Assembly: GCF_902167145.1 (NCBI RefSeq)
Contig: NC_050098.1
Span: 11,118,501 to 11,182,500 of the forward strand
From: Zea mays
Taxonomy: Eukaryota > Streptophyta > Magnoliopsida > Poales > Poaceae
Direction: 5' to 3'
Length of the DNA stretch: 64,000 nt
The translations under genes were made by a program, and so were the position numbers. Below, piece after piece: positions 43,056-53,466 of the stretch (the stretch's first letter is position 1; the number at the start of each line of letters is the position of its first letter). The notes under the pieces were generated by a model. That model saw only the letters and a list, made by a program, of their open reading frames with translations. It was not told where the DNA came from and made no database searches.

Positions 43056-44609
43056 ATGAGCATGGATGCAAGGGTTACCACCCTGTGTGATGAATTGTGC
43101 AAGCTGAACCTGGAAGTTATTCCTTCCGGTGAATTAAATTATATCTCGGTGGAGCCCACATTGCAAGAGCAAATAGTCAGGGCACAGGTTGAGGATAAGG
43201 GTGTTCAGGTTATCAAAGACATGATCAAGCAAAAGGCAGAAAAATACAAGTGCTTCCGTCAGGACAGCAAGGGAATTCTATGGTTTGGAGATCGATTAGT
43301 TGTGCCCAAGGACCCTGAGCTCAGAAAGAAGATACTGGATGAAGCTCACCTTTCCAAATTTTCTATGCACCCTGGTAGCAACAAGATGTACCATGATCTC
43401 AGAACTTTATATTGGTGGACCAGAATGAAGAGGGAAATTGCCAAGTACGTATCTGAGTGTGACACTTGCCAGAGGATAAAAGCTAGTCACTTGAAGGCAG
43501 CAGGCCCTTTGCAACCCCTTCCCATACCATCTTGGAAATGGGAGGACATTTGCATGGACTTTATAGTGGGATTGCCCAATACATCCAGGCACCATGATTC
43601 TATTTGGATTATTGTGGACAGATTGACTAAGACTGCTCATTTCTTACCAGTGCACACCACCCACAGGACAAAGAAGTATGCAGAGATCTACATTGACCAG
43701 ATAGTTCGTCTGCATGGGATACCAAGGACTATAGTCTCGGACAGAGGAGCACCATTTGTGGCACGATTTTGGGAGCAATTGCAAGAATCACTTGGGACCC
43801 AGGTCATACGAAGCTCAGCCTATCATCCCCAAACCGATGGCCAGACAGAAAGGGTGAATCAGATTTTGGAAGACATGTTGCGGGCATGTGCACTACACTA
43901 CGGAAAGGATTGGGACAAGTGTCTTTCCTTGGTAGAGTTTTCTTACAATAACAGCTATCAGTCCAGTCTGAAGATGGCACCCTTTGAGGCATTATATGGG
44001 AGAAGGTGTAGGACCCCACTAAATTGGTCTCAAGCGGGAGAGAGGGAAATTTTTGGGCCAGATTTGGTACTTGAAGCGGAAGCAAAGGTCAGGATCATCA
44101 AGAAGAACCTAGAAGCTGCTCAGGCCAGACAAAAGAGCTATCATGATAAGAGGCGGAAGCCTCTACAGTTTGAGGTGGGAGATCATGTTTATCTTAAGGT
44201 GTCACCCACCAAGGGTGTCCAGAGATTTGGGATCAAGGGCAAGTTAGCTCCTCGTTACATTGGACCCTACGAGATCAAGGAAGCTTGTGGACCCGTTGCC
44301 TATCAACTGAAGTTGCCACCCAGCATGTCAGCTGTTCACGATGTGTTCCATGTATCTCAGCTGCGGAAATGTGTTCGTCTACCCACTGAAGTGCTACCGG
44401 ACCCGGACATTGAGATAGAACCAGACTTATCCTACCAAGAGTACCCCGTCAAGGTATTGGATCAGAAGGAGAGATCAACTCGGGCAAGATCACTCAGAAT
44501 GTATAAGGTTCAGTGGAGTCACCATTCAGCAGAAAAAGCTACATGGGAGACTGAGGATTTTCTACGCTCCCGCTTCCCCGCCTTTCTGCCCAAAGGAGTC
44601 GGTACGTAA
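43056..44609 (+). pseudogene. gag-pol: Element D gag-pol, 3' part (integrase and chromodomain)
   Basis: Starts with the second copy of the ATGAG target and continues the 42403 frame exactly (insertion plus duplication is 657 bp, a multiple of 3). Integrase zinc region HPGSNKMYHDL through CDTCQRIKASH (43368-43490), catalytic core with Asp in MDFIVGL (43556), Asp in SDRGAPF (43737) and Glu in QTERVNQ (43846), then GKLAPRYIGPYEI (44235) and a chromodomain with YKVQWSHHSAEKATWE at about 44500-44555. It stops at 44609. This segment itself is free of stops. Confidence 0.93.
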
Positions 44610-44863
44610 CCCCAAAAACCCCATCCCCACCTGCCCTTTGAACTCAATTATAAGAAAAACTTAGATAACAAGGGTAGTCTAAGTTGTGGATTTAACTTAA
44701 AAAGGGCTTCCTTCTGAAGTTGCAAAGAGAATGACATTCGAAGAGCAGTTAACAAGAGAAACTTGAGTATAAAGAAAGGGTAGCACACCCACACACCTTC
44801 AAGCACCCCTCCAAGGGACTCTACCTAAAATCTCGGGACGAGATTCCTTTAAGGGGGGAGGGC
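44610..44863 (+). other. Element D 3' non-coding region and polypurine tract
   Basis: About 238 bp without an ORF, then TTTAAGGGGGGAGGG at 44848-44862 as the polypurine tract, one base before the 3' LTR. Confidence 0.85.
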
Positions 44864-47800
44864 TGTAACACCCCAGGTGTTACTCAGGATGTCCACCCAG
44901 GGCTACCCCCTTTTAACCTATTATCACATGAGGATTGATTTGGGCAAAGTACATCAAACTTGGAATTCAAGGTCCTAAGCAAGTGCAAACCATCTTGGAT
45001 ATCATGCCCTAGCTTGTCATGCAGATCTAAGTGGGGAATTTCCCAAAACCCTAAAGCAAACCCCTCTTGGGCAATAGGAACCCTATTTGAAGCTAGGATC
45101 AAAAGGTCATGTAAACCTTATGATCATGGCTTGGGCCAAATATAAAAGTTGTAATATGCTTCATAACCTACAAATAATAGTAAGGAAGTACCCCCAAAAA
45201 GTTTTCAGAAAAGCCCCAAAAAGTTCACCCAAGGTTGAGCACAAGGGAAAATTCAGAATTTGCCTAAGTCTAAAAACTAACCCTTGAACAAAGATCCCAC
45301 ATGTTCACCTTAATCCAAAATTCAAAACACTTCGACCCAATTGACAAAGTGGCGCCAAATTAACCCTAGAATGCCCTGGAAAGAGGTGACACCTACCCTA
45401 GGGCGTTTGACATGACTTGACACCATTTTTGTCTCGGCTTGGACCTAGCTGACACAGCCAACTTCTCACCCCTCTATCTCCCTACCCCGACCATATCTTG
45501 ACTTGGAACTCACAGCAAAAAGGTAGGATATGGAGCAGGGAAGCGACCGTACACAGTGACTTTGCCAAGATACGCACGCTATGGTGCTCAAATCCGCCGT
45601 TGAACCATGGCAGAAGCGAGCTCCCACGTGTTCGACGCGGGCTGACATCCGGGGGCGCGCTCAGAGCACGCCCGTGCGCGAACCCCCGCGCGCCCGCGGC
45701 CGCCCGTGACCACGCCCGCGCCACGGCTATAAAGCCTGTCCCAGTGCTCGGCTGCCTTCCCCGTTGCCTCCTCCGTACCTCGCCTGACTTTCCCGAGCCA
45801 ACCCTTAGCTCCGGCGACCTCCCCGCGACCCGCCAGTGCCGCCCGAGAGCAACCACCGTGGCCAGCCCCTTTCCCGTCCTCCTCCGTTCGATCCAAGCCT
45901 TCAGATAGCTTCCTGGTGAGGCCGTGAAGCTTACTCAAGCTTGAACCGAGGACCCGCGTCACCGGAATAGCGAAACAGTGCTCGCCGGAGTTCTGCCCCC
46001 GCCGGCGCACGTGAACCGGGTAATCCGCTCAACCATTTTCTGATTCCTCGTGCACACGGTCTCTATGTTACCCCGTGAAGCTCACAGTGCCCTTGGATTG
46101 AACCAGATCGCCGTGGTTTGGCCGGTACACTCGCCGCCGACGAGAACACCCGCCTGCGTGCGTGGACTGAGCGATTCCGGCCACCCCCGCCGTCGAGCCG
46201 CACCTCGCTATGACCGCCAGAACCTCCCCGAGCCAACCCTGCCCTTCGCCGGACCTATCTCGCCGCCGGTAAGCCGCGCCACCCTTTTCTTTCCCGCGGG
46301 TACTGTTTACATTGGGGGAAGGACTGCGGGTGAGAGGAAGAGAAGGTCAGGGGGCTTTTTGAACTATCAGCGACCCAGGGGAATAGTGGCGCAAGGGTAG
46401 AACTGCGAAGATTGATTTAGTTTAAACCCAGGGACCTCGGTGTAAACTGTTTTTCCAGGAAACTTTTATTAAATCTGTTTTTAAATTGAACAGAAACTTT
46501 AAAAATTCATAACCTCTGTTTAGTTCATCCAAATTTGGTCAAACCAATTTTGCCAGACTTTAAATAATGTAAATTACTTAAGAAAAATATAGAAACCCTT
46601 GTGTACTACAGAAAACTTTAGGGTTCTAATTTAATCATTGTTTTGGCCATAAGCTAAATAATAAGGCAAAAATTAGTTGCACTATTTGACTAGGGTTAGA
46701 AAAATTGGGAGAAGTTTATATCTACCTACTGATCTGTTTAAAAATGTTAAACCTCTCTGTCCACCCCATTAAGTTAGTTTTTGCCCCTTATTTTACAATA
46801 TGCTCAAGGTTAAGAAAAATAGAAAATGTGATTTAAATAATGAACCAGAGGGCACCCCTATTTTTGTTAGGGTACTTATTCAATATAGTTCACTGGAAAA
46901 ATCTATCCTACCCTGGTTTAGTATAAAATAAGTGGGATACCTTTTATTTGAATAAAACAAGAAAAACTTAGAAAAACCCTACAAAAATAACCCCAAGGTG
47001 AAAACACCCCAACCCTTGGGATAGTTAATGTTTTATTATTAAGAACTTAGGAAAAATATGAAATCTGCTGTTTGGCATTTTTCAAATAACAATGTAGTAG
47101 AAAGTGCCTTTTTGACATTAAACTTTAGAAAATCATAACTAAATAACCACCCCTTAGCTTTCTGTGGTTTTTGGCACAGAAGCCTATTATTACTGTTACA
47201 TGCCAACAAAAATAACCTTTAAGGCAGACCCCACCTCTAATTAAGAGTTGTAGTACAAAGTGGCCCATTTACCCAACCTTTATTATTTTTGTCTAAGGCA
47301 TAGGCTTTTTATTTTTGAACCTCAACTTCCTAGAAGGGACTATAGTAACCAATGGCAACCCACTGTAATTTTTACAGAATTTTTGGAGAAGATTAACCTA
47401 CTGTTGTAGTTCAAACCCCCACTAGAACTCATAAATAGAAATTAAAGAAAGGAAAATGAATAATGGAAATTAGTGTCATCCTAAAACCCTGGTAAAGTGT
47501 CCACTAAAATATATAAAGGCAATACAAATCCACTATGTTTATCCTCAACTGAAATCTAAACCTAGGAGTGATAAGCATAAACCACTAAAGGCCCCGTATG
47601 ACCAAGCAAACCCTAAGTTACTTCTTGACTTAGTTTCTTTTAAGCATAATGTTATTAAATCCTGCATAATCATGACATACATGTTCATTGCATTCGATAG
47701 ACTGTAACCTTGCTGATGGAGAGTACGTCCTCGTGCCGGAGCAAGGAGCTGCTCAGGAGGTAGCCCTGGATCCAGCCCCAGAGTCTGCATCAGAGGATCT

Positions 47801-49220
47801 GCCTGCCACTGCTTTGGAAGGCAAGCCCCGGTTTTATGCATAACCTGTTATTTATGCTATTTTACTACACTTATTGATTGTAGGATTGAATGTGCACTTA
47901 AGTGTAGGAGTTGTTTGAAACCCTAGTTGCATGATCTCAGGACTCCTGTTGAGATTAATACTAGTATGCTAGGTCGAGTAGCTGCTTTATTACTTAGGAT
48001 CTCGGTAGAAGTCGAGTGATTTTTCTAGCACTCGCGCGAGGTCAGGACATTGATTGTACCCACTTTCATATCATACTGATGTTGGGTTGTGGGCAACAAT
48101 CCATGGGGATTGGTTGTTCACGGGATAAAAATTTGAATAAGGATTAAGGTGTGGTACCGTGAGTCAAGCGTTTGAACGTACTAAACACATGCCAAGAAAT
48201 ATGGTAAATCGGTAAGCCTAGTACCTGATTGAACCTGGCAGTAGACTTTGCCCCTCACGCGACCTGAGATGTGGTCTCCCATTCCGGTTATGGTGGGTAC
48301 AAGTGCGGTCACTGCACGACGGCAGTCGGGGTCAGTGAGGCATTGTACGCCAAGGCGGTGAGCCCTGATCTGCTGACGGGGAATCGATGGGGACGGTTGG
48401 TGTGTGTGGGGACAGAATGCCCCTACATGTCGTGTGTTTAGGTTTACCTTGCAAGGATTAAAAACTCGATTCGAATCGTCTGCTTCTCGCAGCTAATGAG
48501 ACTGCTTGATCCATGCTACTACATTGAGTAATAAGTGGAATTGTGCTGAGATGATACAAGATGTTGATTGCTAAAAATGTTTGCTACTATGTATGAGTAG
48601 ATAGTACATATTTAGCCTTAAGAGAGTCACACTTAATTTGACAAAGTTAAAAACTTGATTAGAAACTCAGCTAGTGCTTTTGGCAACCAAACCCCACAGC
48701 CAAACAGCTGCATGTCTAGAGGTAGAGGAGTAGACTCCTCACACCGGGTAAGTCTAGCTGAGTATTAGTATACTCAGCCTTGCTTGTGGCACAATTTTAC
48801 AGGTTCTCTGGAGGACATGGTTGCTGGAGTGACTTGGTCGTCCATCTTGCCACCGGGATGGACTGTCGAGTGGGACCCTACCTCGGCTGAGGAGGAGCAT
48901 GAGGAGTGATGGGACAGGCTTCCCCATCTCTCTGTTTAATTACCGTTAGTTTTATTCCGCTGCACTTCGAACAATGTTGACTACTTTTGCAAAACTCCTA
49001 TGATGATGTAATAATTTAATACTCTTTCATGCATGGTTTTATGCTTTATTGTATTTGCTCTGTGACTCACCATCGAGTGAGATTGTGGTACTTGATCCTG
49101 TTAGTGGCCGTGTCGGACTAGATCCGAGGGATTGACGGGTTATTCCCATTTAAGTGTGGTCCAGCCTCTAAGTCGGGGCTTAGGCACTTAAGTTGGAATA
49201 ATTCGGGCAGTTCCGCCACA
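44864..49220 (+). repeat. 3' LTR of element D
   Basis: 4,357 bp, partner of 33587-37942, with TATA box at 45728, leader donor at 46268/46269 and the exon-like blocks listed separately. Confidence 0.96.
47701..48909 (+). other. Candidate spliced exons inside the 3' LTR of D
   Basis: Exons 47701-47820 and 48803-48909, identical in length and phase to those of the 5' LTR. The ATG of the left copy is GTG here (ATG to GTG at 47732), while the rest of the frame stays open. Confidence 0.5.
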
Positions 49221-49706
49221 GCCGGCGGCTGCATCCTCCAGCTGAGGTAGTCGCGGGCGTCGCAGTATATTCCCACCGTCCTTGCGTCCTCGAATAAAGG
49301 GTGGCAGCGCCGGTGGTTCTACCTCCGGAATGACGACGAGATGCTCGCGCCGTTTTCTCAGCGTGTGGTCACCGTCGCCGCCGATGCTTGGCGCTACGGG
49401 ACCCCGCACGACAGACAGAAGAATCTCGAGCCCCTTCTCAAGGCCCTGGAGGCGTTGCGGAAAGGAGGGCTCACCGCCGCGAGAGTGATTGCCGCCATCC
49501 ATCGCCGGAGGGTGCTTCCCTTGGCGGAGCGGCGGTTGCCGCTTTGGGAGATGACGCCAGAAGCTGACTTGGAGGGCTCGCGGATGTCCTCGGATCCCCT
49601 TCCCATCGACGTTCTCCACGAGCGGGTGGCCGTCGCGTTGGGAAAACCGGACGCCAGCGCCTTCTCCCAGTCCTTGATGCGCCCCGACCGCGGGTGTGTG
49701 ACCCTG

Positions 49707-49784
49707 GTGAGTGTCTGCTCCTTCTTTCTCCTTGCGTCGGATTGCCCTTGGTCCTTACGGTCGAGACTTTTCATCTGTCTCCAG
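49707..49784 (+). other. Intron 1 of antisense ORF of B
   Basis: ACCCTG|GTGAGTG at the donor and TCTGTCTCCAG at the acceptor; 78 bp, T-rich. A multiple of 3 and open, so it could also be retained. Confidence 0.7.
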
Positions 49785-50449
49785 GAGGTAGGGTGTCACA
49801 AGCCTTCCCGGCCACGGGTCCCGGAGGACGCGGTGGACCGAGCAGCGTGGCGGGTTGCCGCGGAGGAGAAGAAGAAGAAGGACGCGAAGAAGGCTCGGGC
49901 CTGCGAGCGGACGCGGGCCCGAGACGCCTTGGAAAAGCTCCGTCGTCGGCAGGAGAGGGATGGACTCCCGAGGGAGCCGTCGCCGGAAACGCCTGACGAC
50001 GACGACGATGATGAAGACGATGACGAGGATGACGACATGGCTGCCCGCCTTGGCCTCAGCCCGGGTTTGAGGCTAGGCCAGGAGTCGTCAAGCCAGCCCC
50101 CGAGCGGGCTGGCGCCGTCAGTTCCTGGGGTCGGGACGCCGAGGTCCCGGCTCGAAGAGCGGGGGCAGACCGAGGGGGTACTCGACCCCTCGGCTGGGAA
50201 AGTTGAGGTGACCCCGGGGAGTCAGGCCGAGGCGCCTGTTCCCCGAGAGCCGTCGCCCATGCCGGCAGCGCAGGAGAGCGACCCTCAGGTCGCCGTAGCA
50301 GCGCCTGGGCAGTCCGTCTCCCGGGCGCCCGAGGTGCCTAAGGCGAGGATGGTACCGAAGCTGGCGGCGAGGCGGACCTCGGCGGTACCTTCGAGGGTCG
50401 AGATCCGAGAGACCTCTCCTCAGGGATGGTTGATCATGGCCCGGAGCGG

Positions 50450-50523
50450 GTAAGTATCTTAGAATGTCTTCGTCCTAGCTCCTCATTTGTATGTCCCAAC
50501 CGCGACTTTCCTTTCCTCCTCAG
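50450..50523 (+). other. Intron 2 of antisense ORF of B
   Basis: GAGCGG|GTAAGTAT and TTTCCTCCTCAG; 74 bp. It contains an immediate in-frame TAA, and removal joins MARSG to KRSHGLTDL in frame. Confidence 0.8.
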
Positions 50524-51127
50524 CAAGCGAAGCCATGGCCTGACCGATCTGGCTCCCCAGAAAGTCCTCAAGACGGCGTCGGCTTCCGCAGCCGGTGCCG
50601 CGCCGGGCCTCGCCGTTCAGCTGACCTTCTCGCAAGGCGCTCCACAGCGGGGGGCTCAGGCGGCACCAGTCGCCGTGGAGCGAGTTCCCGAGGCCGGCTC
50701 TTCTATCGAGGTGGCCGTCGCGCTGGGGGAGGCGGCTGGCGCGGACGTGGCCTCGGGCCCACCGGACATGCCACCGGCGCTGGCGCCAGCTGCTGCTGAG
50801 GCCGCTGCCGTCCCGGTCGGGGAGCGACCTGTCGCCGCCGACGCTGAGATGGCCGAGGCGTCGGCACTCGGTGCCTCGGAGGAGGGGGGCGTGGAAACGC
50901 GATCCGTCCCGCCGAGCGGCAGCCTTGTCCCTGCGCGGCGGAGCTCCGAGAGGCGGCGCCAGTTGCTCCGGTTCCGGACCCGTGAGGCTTCGGATCCCTT
51001 CTTCGTTCTTGACGATGAGCGGGAGGAGCAGTCTTGGGACGAGCTCCGCGAGTGTGCCAAAGCAACAGTGGGGTCGCTCCGGTCATCCTTGGAGGTCTTT
51101 TGCAGGGATGTCCCCAAGATCCTCCAG

Positions 51128-51196
51128 GTAATGATTTCAGGCATACCTTTTTTGTGACCAAGGCGTCCTTTGTGACGCCCCGTTTCCTTCCCTCAG
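51128..51196 (+). other. Intron 3 of antisense ORF of B
   Basis: CCTCCAG|GTAATG and CCTTCCCTCAG; 69 bp. It has an in-frame TGA near its middle, and removal joins KILQ to DLMDLSAA. Confidence 0.75.
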
Positions 51197-51540
51197 GATC
51201 TGATGGATCTGAGCGCCGCCAAGTCGTCGTTCATCCGCCACTAGGTCGATATCTAGGGCTCGCTGTGATCCCTGAGGACCTCGCTCGCCGGGGCTACTGC
51301 GCGCCTCCCAGCAGGGCGCCGAGGTGGCGGACCTTCGGTTGCTCTATGCTGATCTGAGAGCAGAGGCGGCAGCGGCACGCGCAGAGGTGCAGCGACGGCA
51401 GTCAGAGTTCAACCAGGTCGTCGATGAGCGAGATCAATCTCGGGGCCGAGCTGCCGAGGCCGAAAGCCGGGCCGGAGCCCTTGCAGCAGACCTAGCCGTA
51501 GCCCAGGCCGCAGCCTCGGAGCAGCGTGCCCAAGCCGGAG

Positions 51541-51622
51541 GTATGTCCTGGCTGTCTTCAGTTTTCGTTTCAGCTTGTTTCCTCCACTTGTGTTTGAGGC
51601 CTTGCGCTATGGCTGTTCGCAG
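51541..51622 (+). other. Intron 4 of antisense ORF of B
   Basis: GCCGGAG|GTATGTC and GGCTGTTCGCAG; 82 bp, not a multiple of 3. Removal joins the coiled coil to ELESALDESTRAL and so to the C-terminal exon. Confidence 0.8.
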
Positions 51623-52101
51623 AGCTCGAGTCTGCCCTTGATGAGTCCACCAGGGCGCTTGCCCAGGCGGCCGAGCAGAGGGAGGCCGACCACGCGGCCA
51701 TGTCCGAGGCCATCTCGGACTTCTGTCGGGTCTTTGGCTTCGGCGACGTCCCCTCAGGAAGCTCCCCTCAAAGTCGCCTGCAGGCCTTGGGTGACCACGT
51801 GCGCGGTAGACTCCGCGAGGCGCTACACCACGGCGTCAGGCGGGCCTTTGCCGTGCTCGCTTCCCACTACGTCGTGGATCTGGAGCGGGTCAGCGAGGGG
51901 TATTGCCTCCCTGACGAAGATGAAGCCGCCCTGGCTGAAGTCCAAAGGCTTGACGCGGCCGCCGCGGGCCCGGGCGCAGTGCTGGCGACCACCTTCGAGG
52001 CAGAGATCCTCCCGCCTGCCCCGTCATTCGAAGCCGGGGTGGACTCTGCCGAAGGCGGGGACGAAGCCGAAGGCGCGGCTCCTTCCCCGGGCGACGCCTA
52101 A

Positions 52102-52553
52102 CTCTGCCGGAGCAGTTTCCTTTGAATGCACGTGTGTCTTTTGCGGCCGCTGAGGCCCAAACACTTTATTATCGTAGCATAAAGTCGTGCCCCTTTTCCT
52201 TTTATTTTGCATGTCCGGCCCCGTTCGTCAGTAGCAGGGTGGCTTGCCCAAGTAGGAGTCATTTTTCGTGGTAGGTGATGAGTGAGGTATCCGTAACCCA
52301 GAGGCGTAGGAGTCCCTCGGCTCAGTCAGCCTTGCCACTTACATGCACCTGCGTTCGCTTCTTGGGGTTCTGCTACCGACATAGCCGAGGGAACGTGGAA
52401 GCCTTTTTGATTGAAAATTTTGACGCAGAGGGGGTTCCCCCCTTTTAGCCCCCGAGGGAGGGTCGGGCTTTGCTGAGGCAAGGCTGACCCTTCCTTGATG
52501 ACCAAACTTTGCGTGGGAACGAGGTATACGAACAACTTGAAAGCATCTTAAGG
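52102..52553. other. Spacer of element B between convergent antisense ORF and pol
   Basis: 452 bp without a supported ORF. It separates the plus-strand accessory ORF stop from the minus-strand pol stop, the same convergent layout as in element A. Confidence 0.65.
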
Positions 52554-52809
52554 CTAGAAACGACGTAGCTGTTGGATGTTCCAAGCGTTGCTGTAGACCT
52601 CGCCTTGACTGTTGGCCAGCTTGTACGTTCCGGGCTTCAAAACTTTGGCGATGACGAACGGCCCTTCCGAGGGAGGCGTGAGCTTGTGCCGCCCTCGGGC
52701 GTCTTGTCATAGCCGAAGCACTAGGTCGCCCTCCTGGAGGTCTCGGGACCGAACCCCTCGGGCGTGGTAGCGTCGCAGGGACTGCTGGTACCGCGCCGAG
52801 TGTAGTAAG
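52554..52809 (-). pseudogene. pol: Element B pol, 3' end (integrase C-terminus)
   Basis: Minus-strand end of integrase: LHSARYQQSLRRYHARGV, then HKLTPPSEGPFVIAKV and SNAWNIQQLRRF before TAG at 52554-52556. It continues the frame that ends at 59573, split by Sirevirus E. An in-frame TGA near 52715 (CTA TGA CAA) fits a single C-to-T change of an Arg codon. Confidence 0.85.
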
Positions 52810-53466
52810 TGAGAGCACCTAGAGGGGGGGTGAATAGGTGATCCTGTAAAACTTGAAAAACTTAAGCCACAAAAACTTGGTTAATCGTTAGCACAGTAAA
52901 TGCCAAGTGGCTAGAGAGGAATCTCAACAAAACACAATAACCACAAGAAATCAATCACAGAGATGGCACGGTGGTTATCCCGTGGTTCGGCCAAGACCAA
53001 CGCTTGCCTACTCCACGTTGTGGCGTCCCAACGGACGAGGGTTGCAATCAACCCCTCTCAAGCGGTCCAAAGACCCACTTGAATACCACGGTGTTTTGCT
53101 TGCTTTACTCAATCCCGTTTGCGAGGAATCTCCACAACTTGGAGCCTCTCGCCCTTACACTTGAAATTCACAAAGAAGCACAGAGCAAGGGAGGGATTAG
53201 CAACGCACTCAAGACAAGAAATCACAGCAACACCACGCACACAAGTTGCAATGAGAGCTCACAACACAACTCAATGAGTTCACCACTCAACTAGAGCTCT
53301 AATTGCTATCGCAAAGAATCAAAGGCGCGAAATCAATGTCTTGGTGCTTAGGAATATTGTAGGAATGCTTGGTGTACTCCTCCATGCGCCTAGGGGTCCC
53401 TTTTATAGCCCCAAGGCAGCTAGGAGCCGTTGAGAGCATTCTAGGAAGGCTGTTCTTGCCTTCTGT
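52810..53466 (-). repeat. Truncated 3' LTR of Sirevirus E
   Basis: It matches 58325-58980 of the right LTR and stops at ..GCCTTCTGT. The U3 half with the palindromes, and the polypurine tract, are gone. Confidence 0.93.

Larger units (their letters stand above)
33587..49220 (+). mobile_element. Element D: Tekay/Del-type chromovirus with 4.36-kb LTRs
   Basis: 15,634 bp, plus strand, with LTRs at 33587-37942 and 44864-49220 and target duplication GCCGG (33582-33586, 49221-49225). Internal order: PBS, orf0, gag-pol with chromodomain, polypurine tract. The gag-pol frame is interrupted by solo LTR F and gag has an early TAG. By eye the LTRs differ at about one to two positions per hundred. It is inserted in the antisense accessory ORF of element B. 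Confidence 0.96.
49226..52101 (+). pseudogene. Antisense accessory ORF of element B, 3' part, with four GT-AG introns
   Basis: Continuation of 33146-33586 after element D. Exons: 49226-49706, 49785-50449, 50524-51127, 51197-51540 and 51623-52101. Splicing at all four sites preserves one reading frame even though three introns contain stops or are not multiples of 3. The protein has the rest of the transposon-like domain (PFSQRVVTVAADAWRY), a basic stretch (EEKKKKDAKKARACERTRAR) and an Asp-rich tract (DDDDDDEDDDEDDD). An Ala/Pro-rich linker, a coiled coil (RAEAAAARAEVQRRQSEFNQ) and a helical C-terminus follow, ending GDA at 52101. Damage: TAG near 49248, stops and a frameshift at about 51242-51320. 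Function is unknown; the basic tract could be a nuclear signal. Confidence 0.72.
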
